From positions 1 through 62,049 of the forward strand of contig NZ_JAELUG010000026.1 in NCBI RefSeq assembly GCF_016429255.1: 62,049 nucleotides of DNA, given 5' to 3'. The notes below the pieces were generated by a model, which searched no databases, was not told the origin of the DNA, and was given only the letters and a program-made list of their open reading frames with translations. A program made the position numbers and the translations under genes. How positions within the stretch are numbered: position 1 is the stretch's first letter; each line of letters starts with the position of its first letter. Origin of the DNA: Rhizobium sp. ASV8. GTDB lineage: Bacteria; Pseudomonadota; Alphaproteobacteria; Rhizobiales; Rhizobiaceae. Shown here piece after piece: positions 17,751-25,955 of the stretch.

Positions 17751-18577
17751 TGGTCACGCTTGATCCCACGCAATCAACAGAGTTGACCCGCCAGCCGCCC
17801 CGACTGATGATGGCGCAGCCCATCCTGACCATGCGCGGCATTGCCCGCAACTATGGTGACGTCACGGCGCTCGGCGGCGTCGACGTTACGGTCTATCCGG
17901 GCGAAGTCCTCGGCATCGTCGGCGAATCCGGTTCCGGCAAGTCGACCCTTCTGAGAATGATGAACCTTGAGGACACGCCGGATACCGGCACCTACACTCT
18001 CGCCCTTCCCGGCCATGAGGGCCGCAATCTCTTCACGCTCGATCGCTTCGAGCGGCGAATGCTGCGCGCCCATCATATCGGCATCGTCTACCAGAATCCG
18101 CATCTTGGCCTGCTGATGAACCATACCAGCAGCGGCAACGTGGCCGAGCGATTGCTGATCGCCGGCAATCGCAACTTCGCCGAGCTGCGCAACCGAGCGC
18201 GCCAGTCGCTCAACGCATCCGAGTTTCCGATCGAGCGTATGGATGCCAGGCCAAACGAGCTGTCCGGCGGCATGCAGCAACGCGTGCAGCTCGCCAAGGC
18301 GATTGCGCTCGAACCGGCCGTTCTGCTGCTCGACGAGCCGACGACCGGCCTCGATGTCAGCGTTCAGGCGCTGGTTCTCGATACGCTGAAGCGGCTGCAG
18401 CGCGAGCGCTCCATCACTATGGTGTTGGTATCGCATGATCTTGGTGTCATCCGTACGATGGCAGACCGGGTTATGGTCATGCGCCGTGGCATGGTCGTGG
18501 AACAGGGTCTCGCCGACCAGATCTTCCAGGATCCGCAGCACGCCTACACGCAACAGCTCGTTCACGCCAAGCTTTGA
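17750..18577 (+). CDS. phnK: C-P lyase-associated ABC ATPase PhnK
   Basis: The 275-residue ABC-type ATPase has Walker [13 protein letters not shown], signature LSGGMQQRVQLAKAIA, Walker B VLLLDEPTTGLD and an H-loop VSHDLG. PhnK binds the PhnGHIJ core at PhnJ and is not a membrane-transport ATPase. The N-terminus is about 20 residues longer than in E. coli. Since the ATPase motifs are all intact, the machine appears to be under selection despite the PhnJ changes. ATG 17750 overlaps the phnJ stop by one base. Confidence 0.9.
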   Translation: MVTLDPTQSTELTRQPPRLMMAQPILTMRGIARNYGDVTALGGVDVTVYPGEVLGIVGESGSGKSTLLRMMNLEDTPDTGTYTLALPGHEGRNLFTLDRFERRMLRAHHIGIVYQNPHLGLLMNHTSSGNVAERLLIAGNRNFAELRNRARQSLNASEFPIERMDARPNELSGGMQQRVQLAKAIALEPAVLLLDEPTTGLDVSVQALVLDTLKRLQRERSITMVLVSHDLGVIRTMADRVMVMRRGMVVEQGLADQIFQDPQHAYTQQLVHAKL

Positions 18578-18590
18578 CAGGGAGAGAAAG

Positions 18591-19337
18591 ATGAATATCC
18601 AGGTTTCCGCCCGTCAGACCAAACCGACGGTGCTGCGCGTCGAAGGCCTTTCGAAGCAGTTCGAGATGCATCACCTCAAACGCACGCTGTTCGCCTTCGA
18701 GAATATCGATTTCGAGCTGAATGCGGGTGAGTTCATTCTGCTGAAGGGCGAGAACGGTGCGGGCAAATCGACGCTGCTGCGTACGCTCTATCGCTCCTAT
18801 CTGCCGCGCGCGGGCCACGTCTATTATCACACGCAGGAAGGCATCATCGATCTTGCGACCGCCGCCGACGTCGATATTGCAGTACTACGACGCCGGGAGA
18901 TCGGCTTCGTCACGCAGTTCCTCAACGCCCGCCCGCGCGTTGCGGCCGAAGAGATCGTCGCCGAGCCGCTGAGACTTGCCGGCTCGGCGCATGGTGACGC
19001 TTTGGCTGAAGCCCGACGTTGGCTCGATGCCTTCGGCGTGAAAAGGCAGCTTTGGTCGGCCTATCCCTCGACCTTCTCCGGTGGCGAACAGCAGAAGGTC
19101 AATCTTGCGCGCGCGCTCATCCTGCCGCAGCGCCTGCTGCTGCTCGACGAACCGACGGCATCGCTCGACCATGCCGCCCGCCGCGCACTGGTCGAAAGAT
19201 TGGCGCAGCTCAAGGCATCCGGCGTTGCGATGATCGGTGTCTTTCACCACCCGGACGATGTAAGGGCTTTGATCGACCGAGAATTGCATCTGGAAGCCAT
19301 CAAGATCGAGGACGAGCAAGACGATGTGGCTGAGTAA
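18591..19337 (+). CDS. phnL: C-P lyase-associated ABC ATPase PhnL
   Basis: The 248-residue ATPase has Walker A GENGAGKSTLLRTLYRSYLP, the Q-loop region IGFVTQFLNARPRV, signature FSGGEQQKVNLARALI and Walker B LLLLDEPTASLD. PhnL pairs with PhnK on the core complex and is needed with PhnG, H and I for phosphonate transfer to ATP ribose. GGGAGAG precedes ATG 18591. It overlaps phnM by 14 bases. Confidence 0.92.
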   Translation: MNIQVSARQTKPTVLRVEGLSKQFEMHHLKRTLFAFENIDFELNAGEFILLKGENGAGKSTLLRTLYRSYLPRAGHVYYHTQEGIIDLATAADVDIAVLRRREIGFVTQFLNARPRVAAEEIVAEPLRLAGSAHGDALAEARRWLDAFGVKRQLWSAYPSTFSGGEQQKVNLARALILPQRLLLLDEPTASLDHAARRALVERLAQLKASGVAMIGVFHHPDDVRALIDRELHLEAIKIEDEQDDVAE

Positions 19338-20487
19338 TTTTGAAATTGTATTGCAGGACCGTGTGATCGAGTGTGGCGCCGTCAGGATCGAGGATGGACT
19401 GATTGCTGACATCAGCGAAAGGCCGGTCGAAGAGGCAGAAATAGATGGCCGCGGCCGGCTTCTGCTTCCCGGTTTCGTCGACATGCATGGCGATATGATC
19501 GAGAAAGACGTCGAGCCTCGCGTCAATGTCCGCATGCCCATCGAACTCGGCGTCTACGACCTCGACAAGAAGCTCGCCGCCTGCGGCGTCACGACTGCCT
19601 ATGCGGCGGTCGCCTTCACGCCCGCCACCTACGGCCATGTCCGCTCGGTTGCCAACACCCGCGCGATGATAGAGACACTCGCCGCCATGCGGGACGAGTT
19701 GCTGATAGACCATCGGGTCCATGGTCGTTTCGAAGTGACCTTCCTGCCCGCCGTTGAGGAAGCGAGAGCCTTGATCGATGCCGGGGCGCTCCACCTGATT
19801 TCACTCATGGACCACACGCCGGGCCAGGGGCAATATCGGGATATCGAGCTGCACATCGCCAACACGGCAAAGGTCAAGAAGATCAGCGAGACCCAAGCGG
19901 CGGAACTGGTGAGGCAACGCATGGCCGCCCGCTCCGAGCACGGTGACAGCATGGAGATCATCAACGGGCTGGCGGAGCTGGCGCGAGAGAGTGATGTCGT
20001 ACTGGCATCCCATGACGACGATACCATCGAGAAGGTAGTGCTTCTGCACGGCCTCGGCGCCGTCATCAGCGAATTCCCGATCAATGTCGCCGCAGCCGCG
20101 GAAGCCAAGCGTTTGGGATTGGCGACCGCCATGGGCGCGCCGAACGCGCTACGAGGACTGTCCTATTCCGGCAATCTCTCGGCGCGCGAGGCCTACGAGG
20201 CCGGCGTGCTGGACATACTGGCGAGCGACTATCACCCCTCCGCCATTCTGCCCGCAGTCGTGGCTTTGGCAGAAATCGGCGAAGGCGGCCTTGCCGCTTC
20301 GGTCGCATTGGCAAGCGCAAATCCGGCAAAGGCACTGGGCCTTCATGATCGCGGCAGCATCGCCAAGGGGATGCGCGCCGATCTCGTGATTGCGGAACGC
20401 GGTCGGGTGCCGCGCCTGCGCAGCACGATCCGGGGTGGACGGACGGTTTGGTCCGATGGATCGATAGAGAGCCTTTTGGGCGCCTGA
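19324..20487 (+). CDS. phnM: PhnM amidohydrolase (ribose 1-methylphosphonate 5-triphosphate diphosphatase)
   Basis: The 387-residue product keeps the PhnM motifs: LPGFVDMHGDMIEKDVEPR at about 50-70 (metal-binding His/Asp), ISLMDHTPGQGQYRD in the middle, VLASHDDDT and ASDYHPSAILPA near the end. PhnM normally removes pyrophosphate from the ribose triphosphate made by PhnGHIL, leaving the 5-phosphate that PhnJ acts on. Its presence suggests that the ATP-transfer step still operates. It is the last gene of the operon; phnN and phnP are not in the window. Confidence 0.92.
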   Translation: MWLSNFEIVLQDRVIECGAVRIEDGLIADISERPVEEAEIDGRGRLLLPGFVDMHGDMIEKDVEPRVNVRMPIELGVYDLDKKLAACGVTTAYAAVAFTPATYGHVRSVANTRAMIETLAAMRDELLIDHRVHGRFEVTFLPAVEEARALIDAGALHLISLMDHTPGQGQYRDIELHIANTAKVKKISETQAAELVRQRMAARSEHGDSMEIINGLAELARESDVVLASHDDDTIEKVVLLHGLGAVISEFPINVAAAAEAKRLGLATAMGAPNALRGLSYSGNLSAREAYEAGVLDILASDYHPSAILPAVVALAEIGEGGLAASVALASANPAKALGLHDRGSIAKGMRADLVIAERGRVPRLRSTIRGGRTVWSDGSIESLLGA

Positions 20488-20536
20488 ACTCAGGCGCATG
20501 ATCGGGGCGAGTATTCGCCATCAAATGTCATCATTT

Positions 20537-20568
20537 TGAGCCGCCGCGCAATCCTGCCCGGCGGCTCA
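20537..20568. terminator. Hairpin between convergent phnM and aldolase genes
   Basis: A perfect 9-bp stem, TGAGCCGCC/GGCGGCTCA, with a 14-base loop lies between two convergent genes. It may end transcription from both sides, although no strong T run follows. Confidence 0.55.
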
Positions 20569-20600
20569 CCTGCATCACTTGTACGCGGCCTTCAGCGATA

Positions 20601-22658
20601 TCAGCGCATCATTGCCGCGACATTGCCACCGTCGACGGTGACCACTGCCCCGGTGGACGTCCTTGCCTGCACAAGATGCAGCACGGCCTCGGCGACATCT
20701 TCCGATGATACCTCGCGCTTCAAGAGGTTGCCGCGCATATAGACTTCCGGCGTGACACCACGCGCCCGGGCTCGTTCCTCGACCATTTCATCCGTCATCA
20801 GCCCGGTCCTTATCCGGTCCGGATTGACCGCATTGACCGTGATGCCATCGCCGGCATGCTCAAGAGCATATTGCCGCATCAGCGCCATCAGCGCCGCTTT
20901 CGACGTCCCATATGGGCCAAAGTCCGGCCCCGGGTTTACGGCCTGCTTGCTCACGTTGAAGACGAGCGAACCGCCCGTGCCCTGACGCCGCATCACCTTG
21001 ACCGCCGCACGGGCGATATAATGGTGGCTCCAGAAGTTCAGGACGAAAGCTGCTTTGAACAAGGCGTCGTCCACCGCCGTCAACGCGCCCTGGAAAGCGG
21101 CGCCGGCATTTGACACCAGGATATCGACGCCGCCGAACTCTGCGGCTATCCGGGCAAGTGCGCTTTCCGCCGCTGAAGGATCCGTCAAATCGCATGCGAC
21201 AGCGAATGCGCCCAAGCGTTTGGCCTCAGCTGCGACCCGTTCGCCGTCGATATCGATCAAGGCAACTTCAGCACCCTGGCTTTTCAGAAGCGCGGCTATG
21301 GCAAGGCCAAGGCCGCCTGCGCCGCCCGTCACTGCCGCCACCTGCCGCGTCAGCGGCTTTTCCGTCTGCTTGGTAAGCTTCACCTGCTCCAGAGACCAAT
21401 ATTCGATATCGAACAGATCTTCTTCCGAAAGCGCCTCGAAACGGTCGATACCCTCGGCGCCGCGAATGACCTCGATGGTCGCCTCTGCGACATCAGCGCA
21501 TATGCGCGCCGATTTCTGCGTCGCAGCCGCGGCGAACAAACCGATACCATCCACATAGAAGACGCGCGGCATGGGGTCGAGCATCGTCTTGCCACCGCCG
21601 ACGCGGGCGTTGTTGCGCTCGAAATAGGCTTTGTAATCTGCGGCATAGGAGGCCACTGCGGCCTTGACCGTTTCGGCCCAACCTTCGATATCGTCCACCC
21701 TTGGTGGCGGGAGGGCAATACCGTAGCGCTTGATGTGAATGACATGCTCCGGCGTCGCATTTCCACGGCGAACGAGATCAGCCACATTGGAGGCCCCGCA
21801 GAAATCGAGAATATCATCGTTCGCGCGATGCTCGATCACAAAGCGGCGCGGACGCCCCTCCTCCTTGCCGGGAAGCGCTATCGCACCACGCAGGATGGGA
21901 GCGATATCGGCAGCGGAGGCAAGCGTTGCGGTAACCGGCTTGGCGCTTGCCGATCCGAAGGGACGGGCCTGCCCTTCTGCGATGCGCTTCTCGGCCCGGT
22001 CGATCGCCGCAATCATATTCTCATAGGCTTCGCGCGGATCATCCGACCAAGTGAAGATACCATGCTTCAGCAAGATCATTCCCGGTGCGTCAGGCCGAGC
22101 GGAAAATGCCTTTAAGCAGGCCTTCGACAGATCGAAGCCGGGCATGACATAAGGCACGATGATCATTTCCGGGAAAAGCTCTCGAATGATCTCCTCGCCG
22201 CGGGGCTGGTTGGTCAGCGCGACGATGGCATTGGCGTGCGTATGGTCGACATGCTTGAAAGGCAGAATGGCGTGAAGAATGGCCTCGACAGACGGGTTGG
22301 GTGACGCCGGATCAAGCAAGAGCCGACGCTGCAGCATCACCATGTCATCGTCCGAGAGGGACTCGTAACTCACCATGGCTTTCAGCGGCTCAAGATGCAG
22401 CGCCGGCAGGCCGGCAGGCTCGATCTTGCCCATATCCCAGCCGCTACCCTTTACACAAAGCACCTCAACGGCGCTGCCGTCATGGTCGATCAACGTCGTC
22501 TTGACCGAGGTGTTGCCGCCGCCATGCAGGACGAGTTTGGGCTCGGAGCCAAGCAGGCGCGTTGTGTAGGTGCGGATTGCAACATCGCGACTAATCCCGG
22601 CTTTCTCATAGGCGCCGACAACCGTGGCGAAGTCCGCTTCTGACCATTTAGATTTCAT
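20601..22658 (-). CDS. Bifunctional class II aldolase/short-chain dehydrogenase (RhaD-like)
   Basis: The 685-residue fusion has an N-terminal aldolase/epimerase domain to about 420 (GGNTSVKTTL for phosphate binding; HVDHTHANAI with zinc-binding histidines). Its C-terminal SDR domain has the NAD motif TGGAGGLGLA, NAG and the catalytic YGTSK. This architecture matches rhizobial bifunctional rhamnulose-1-phosphate aldolase/lactaldehyde dehydrogenase proteins. The aldolase would cleave a ketose 1-phosphate to dihydroxyacetone phosphate and an aldehyde, and the SDR would oxidise an aldehyde or polyol. ATG 22658 follows AAGGAAA. It is divergent from a SorC regulator that shares an operator motif with the importer operon. 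No isomerase is nearby, so the substrate may be a ketose or polyol and not rhamnose. Confidence 0.85.
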   Translation of the reverse strand: MKSKWSEADFATVVGAYEKAGISRDVAIRTYTTRLLGSEPKLVLHGGGNTSVKTTLIDHDGSAVEVLCVKGSGWDMGKIEPAGLPALHLEPLKAMVSYESLSDDDMVMLQRRLLLDPASPNPSVEAILHAILPFKHVDHTHANAIVALTNQPRGEEIIRELFPEMIIVPYVMPGFDLSKACLKAFSARPDAPGMILLKHGIFTWSDDPREAYENMIAAIDRAEKRIAEGQARPFGSASAKPVTATLASAADIAPILRGAIALPGKEEGRPRRFVIEHRANDDILDFCGASNVADLVRRGNATPEHVIHIKRYGIALPPPRVDDIEGWAETVKAAVASYAADYKAYFERNNARVGGGKTMLDPMPRVFYVDGIGLFAAAATQKSARICADVAEATIEVIRGAEGIDRFEALSEEDLFDIEYWSLEQVKLTKQTEKPLTRQVAAVTGGAGGLGLAIAALLKSQGAEVALIDIDGERVAAEAKRLGAFAVACDLTDPSAAESALARIAAEFGGVDILVSNAGAAFQGALTAVDDALFKAAFVLNFWSHHYIARAAVKVMRRQGTGGSLVFNVSKQAVNPGPDFGPYGTSKAALMALMRQYALEHAGDGITVNAVNPDRIRTGLMTDEMVEERARARGVTPEVYMRGNLLKREVSSEDVAEAVLHLVQARTSTGAVVTVDGGNVAAMMR

Positions 22659-22791
22659 CTGCCATTTCCTTAGCTGACAAGCTGCGGCCGCCGCACGCAG
22701 ACATGAGGATACATTCACAGAAAATTCTACTTTTCCTGTGGTATAACAAAGACTTCCAGAGGTTCCCCCTCGCGTCTAAAACAATTGACAC

Positions 22792-22819
22792 CATTGATTG
22801 ACATTCGTCAACATCAATG
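22792..22819. promoter_or_regulatory. Predicted SorC-family operator between aldolase and regulator genes
   Basis: Outer arms CATTGAT/ATCAATG (22792-22798, 22813-22819) enclose the inner inverted repeat TTGACATTCGTCAA. The 10-mer TGATTGACAT recurs at 29784 upstream of the importer operon. Its place between divergent genes fits joint control by the regulator. Confidence 0.6.
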
Positions 22820-22885
22820 AGCGACTTGTTGATTAAAAGCTTTTTCTGTGCAACTCAGGCACATCGCAGACATCAGGAATCGAGT

Positions 22886-23866
22886 ATGACCTCGGACGAT
22901 TTGACGCCGTCTACGCACGCCATCCCAGCAGAGTTCGACGACGCCATCGTCTGGGCGGCCTGGCTCTATTACGAGAACCAGCTCACGCAGAATGAGATCG
23001 CGGCGATGATCGGCGTTTCGCGCGCCACCATCGTCAATTATCTGCAAGAGGCACGGCAGAAGGGCGTCGTCAGGATCCTGATGAACCCCGAAATCGTCAC
23101 CCGCACCAATATAGCCCGCAAACTGGCGGCCAAGTTCGGCCTGGCGGAAGCGCTTGTCATTCCGACGGAAAAATCCGCCACGCCGGATGCGCGCCTGAAA
23201 GCTCTGGGAGCGGGCGGAGCGCGGCTGATAGAACGCATGGTTTCACCTGGGGATACGATCTGCGTTTCGTGGGGACGCACCGTTCTGGCGATTGCCGACG
23301 CCATTGCCTTGCCCCGGCCGCTGGAGGGGCTTTCCGTGGTTCAGGTGACGGGCTCGTCAAGCGGGACTCGCGAATTTTCAGCGGAGCTTTGTGCGTCGAT
23401 CATGGCCCGCAACATGGGAGCCGCCAGCGTCAACATGATGGCACCCACAGTGCTCAGCACGCCTGGACTTCGCGACGCTCTGATGGGCGAGCCGGTGCTC
23501 CAACGGCAATTCGAGCGGATCGGCAAGGCCGACATGATCGTCTTCGGCGTCGGCGGCCTTGCGGCCGAAAGCACGATGCGCCTTGCCGATGTGACCAGCG
23601 ACGAGGAGATCGACGCCTATGCACAGGAAGGCGCGGTTGCGGTGCTGATCTGCCGCTTCCTCGATCAGCATGGCAAGCAAATCGTTCGCGATTTCGATAA
23701 GCGCGTCATCGGCATAGAGCTGGATGGGCTGCGCAGCCTGCCGCGCAGGCTCTGCGTCGCAGGTGGCACACAGAAGGTCGACGCGATCCGCGCCGTTCTC
23801 GCGGGTGGATATGCGACGCATCTCGTGACCGACATAGAGGTCGCAGAGCAGCTGCTGGCCGAATGA
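22886..23866 (+). CDS. SorC/DeoR-type sugar-binding transcriptional regulator
   Basis: The 326-residue product has an N-terminal helix-turn-helix (LTQNEIAAMIGVSRATIVNY, about 35-55). It is followed by a SorC sugar-phosphate-binding domain with typical blocks GDTICVSWGRTV and CVAGGTQKVDAI. The family responds to phosphorylated sugars. ATG 22886 was chosen over an unconserved 23-codon leader. It is divergent from the aldolase and convergent with the kinase gene; the shared operator motif at 22792 and 29784 suggests control of both the aldolase and the importer/kinase operon. Confidence 0.87.
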   Translation: MTSDDLTPSTHAIPAEFDDAIVWAAWLYYENQLTQNEIAAMIGVSRATIVNYLQEARQKGVVRILMNPEIVTRTNIARKLAAKFGLAEALVIPTEKSATPDARLKALGAGGARLIERMVSPGDTICVSWGRTVLAIADAIALPRPLEGLSVVQVTGSSSGTREFSAELCASIMARNMGAASVNMMAPTVLSTPGLRDALMGEPVLQRQFERIGKADMIVFGVGGLAAESTMRLADVTSDEEIDAYAQEGAVAVLICRFLDQHGKQIVRDFDKRVIGIELDGLRSLPRRLCVAGGTQKVDAIRAVLAGGYATHLVTDIEVAEQLLAE

Positions 23867-23872
23867 AAAGGC

Positions 23873-23894
23873 CGGGCCGGACGACCCCGGCCCG
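23873..23894. terminator. GC-rich hairpin between convergent regulator and kinase genes
   Basis: Stem CGGGCCGG/CCGGCCCG (8 bp) with a 6-base loop lies between the stop codons of two convergent genes. It is a probable bidirectional terminator. Confidence 0.55.
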
Positions 23895-23906
23895 CACCGC
23901 CTTCGA

Positions 23907-24851
23907 TCAGCGCTTGATGGGCGCCGTATTCATGAACGCCAGCGTATCTTCGAACGAGCGGATGCCTGCATCCGAGCCGAGACCCGTCGCAACAAGCGCG
24001 GCCGATGCCTGTGCGAAGTTCAAAGCGGTTTTCAGGTCCATCTTGCAATGCAGTGCCGTGATGAAACCAGCGTCGAATGCGTCGCCGCACCCCGTCGTGT
24101 CCACCACCTCGATCTGGAACGCCGGCTGCCGCACGATCTCGCCGGAAGCATCGGCAAAGCATACGCCATCACCGCCAAGCGTGAAGACGCAATGCTTGAC
24201 CCCACGATCCAGGAAGAAGCGGCTGGCGCCTTCCACGTCAGCGGCGCCGGAAATCTGGCGTGCCTCCTCGATCGACGGCATGAAATAGTCGATGTGCGGA
24301 AACAGAGGCGCAATGAGATCAAGGGTGCCATCATTTGCGCCGAGTAGGTCGAAGGTGGTCGTGCGCCCTCGCGCCTTGGCCTCGGCAAGCAATTTACGGC
24401 TTGGCTCGCCATCGAGCTTGGCCAGCAATCCAGTGCCGCCCAGGTGAACGATCGGCGGCGCAAGAACGGCATCGAGGGCGCTATCGGCAATCTCGAAATG
24501 ATCGGATGCGCCACGGGCATGAAGTGCGGGGCGATCGCCGTTGCGGCGGATATTGAGAATGGTTGACGACGTTGGCACGCCCTTCAACCGCTGCATCTGC
24601 GCGGTATCGACGCCGAAGCGCTGCAGCGTCGCGAGCACGAAATCCGCCTTCTCATCATCGCCGACGGCGCCGACCGCCAGGCAGTTCAAACCGAGCTTGG
24701 CAAGATCCACCACGGTTCCGCCCGCCGTGCCGGCAACCGTTAACCTGATTTCGTCGATGAACTCGACATTGCCGCCGGGTGGGATGGCATCCACCGGCCG
24801 ACCAAGCACATCGAGAATATAGAGCCCCACCACCGAGACATCATGAGACAT
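23907..24851 (-). CDS. PfkB/ribokinase family sugar kinase
   Basis: The 314-residue kinase has the N-terminal PfkB motif (GGTVVDLAKLGLNCLAVGAVGDD) and the C-terminal VDTTGCGDAFDAGF with the catalytic Asp and anion hole. GGGAGG precedes the ATG. It is the last gene of the importer operon and would phosphorylate the imported sugar, giving the ligand for SorC and the substrate of the aldolase. The anion hole reads TGCGD instead of TGAGD, a common variant. It is unlike the kinase at 13799 in length and detail. Confidence 0.88.
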   Translation of the reverse strand: MSHDVSVVGLYILDVLGRPVDAIPPGGNVEFIDEIRLTVAGTAGGTVVDLAKLGLNCLAVGAVGDDEKADFVLATLQRFGVDTAQMQRLKGVPTSSTILNIRRNGDRPALHARGASDHFEIADSALDAVLAPPIVHLGGTGLLAKLDGEPSRKLLAEAKARGRTTTFDLLGANDGTLDLIAPLFPHIDYFMPSIEEARQISGAADVEGASRFFLDRGVKHCVFTLGGDGVCFADASGEIVRQPAFQIEVVDTTGCGDAFDAGFITALHCKMDLKTALNFAQASAALVATGLGSDAGIRSFEDTLAFMNTAPIKR

Positions 24852-24923
24852 AGAGACCTCCCAAAAGACTGCACGTGATCATGCTGCCGTTATCTTTTAC
24901 GGCGTAGCAGGACCGATATTTGA

Positions 24924-25955
24924 CTAGCTGCGCTCGCGCAGGGCGAATGTCGCCCCGGCCAGAAGAATGAAGATACCGATGATGGCAAGCTGCAACGTGC
25001 TCGGAATGCCCACGAAGATCAACACGTTGCTGACCAGCGTTATGAGGAGCACTCCCAGCAGCGTTCCGATCACCGACCCGGAGCCACCGGTGATGCGCGC
25101 GCCGCCCAACACGACGGCGGCAATGATCTCGAGCTCCATGCCGGCAAGATCGAATGGGTTGGCGAGGCGATTGCTCGATACGTGAACCACTCCGGCGATG
25201 CCGGCGAGCAAGCCCGCATAAGCGAAGACGAAGATCCGTACTCGAAAAAGGTTGATGCCGAGGCGCTCGGCGATAGATGGGTTGCCACCTACCGCGAAGA
25301 TGGCACGCCCCATGAGCGTGCGCTCGAGAATAAACCATGTCACGAGAGCGGCAGCAGCCAACACAAGCACGGAGGCAGGCAGGACAGATACAACACCGTT
25401 CGACGCATGATGTGTGAAGAGCGAGGCCTTGCCGAAAGCATCCATCGCCGATGGAATATTCATGAACAGCGCAGTGCCGACGAAGGTCAGCAGAAAGCTG
25501 CGGATGACATATTGCGTGCCGATGGTGACGATCAGCGACGGCGCCTGCAACTTCTGCACCAGAAGACCGTTGAGCGCGCCGAAGGCAGCGCCACCGAGAG
25601 CCGCGAGGATCAGAACGATCGTCGTCGGCGTGGCCGGGAACCAGTTCGTGACGAGCATGGTCAATACATACATCACGAAGGCCGCAATTGCCGTAAACGA
25701 AACATCGATCCCGCCGGACGCCAAGACCACGAGCACACCCATGGCAAACAGCCCGCGCACCACGGAAGCTCGCAGAATGTCGACGACATTGCTCATCTGT
25801 AGAAAATCGGGATTGGCGGCGATGACGACAAGACAAGTCAAGACCGTCAGAAACAGCGTGAAGAGCTCCGGCCGGCGTCCCATCAGATCCCACAGGCGCG
25901 GACCAAATCCTTTGCGCTGTGTGCTGAAAGTGGTCGCGGATGCGATCTCGCTCAT
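24924..25955 (-). CDS. Ribose/AI-2-type ABC transporter permease (RbsC/LsrD-like)
   Basis: The 343-residue protein has 8-10 TM segments and the RbsC family landmarks VVLASGGIDVSFTAI near the N-terminus and AAVVLGGARITGGSGSVIGTLLG in the second half. It is the second permease of a heterodimeric CUT2 importer (the other is at 28705). Its ATG overlaps the stop of the ATPase gene. The C-terminus is short and basic. Confidence 0.9.
   Translation of the reverse strand: MSEIASATTFSTQRKGFGPRLWDLMGRRPELFTLFLTVLTCLVVIAANPDFLQMSNVVDILRASVVRGLFAMGVLVVLASGGIDVSFTAIAAFVMYVLTMLVTNWFPATPTTIVLILAALGGAAFGALNGLLVQKLQAPSLIVTIGTQYVIRSFLLTFVGTALFMNIPSAMDAFGKASLFTHHASNGVVSVLPASVLVLAAAALVTWFILERTLMGRAIFAVGGNPSIAERLGINLFRVRIFVFAYAGLLAGIAGVVHVSSNRLANPFDLAGMELEIIAAVVLGGARITGGSGSVIGTLLGVLLITLVSNVLIFVGIPSTLQLAIIGIFILLAGATFALRERS

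Noticed and set aside
17750..19337. PhnK and PhnL as the missing ATPases of the sugar-type importer
   Set aside because: Both fit the C-P lyase-associated ATPases, which dock on the soluble core complex, and neither has the C-terminal regulatory domain of CUT1 ATPases.
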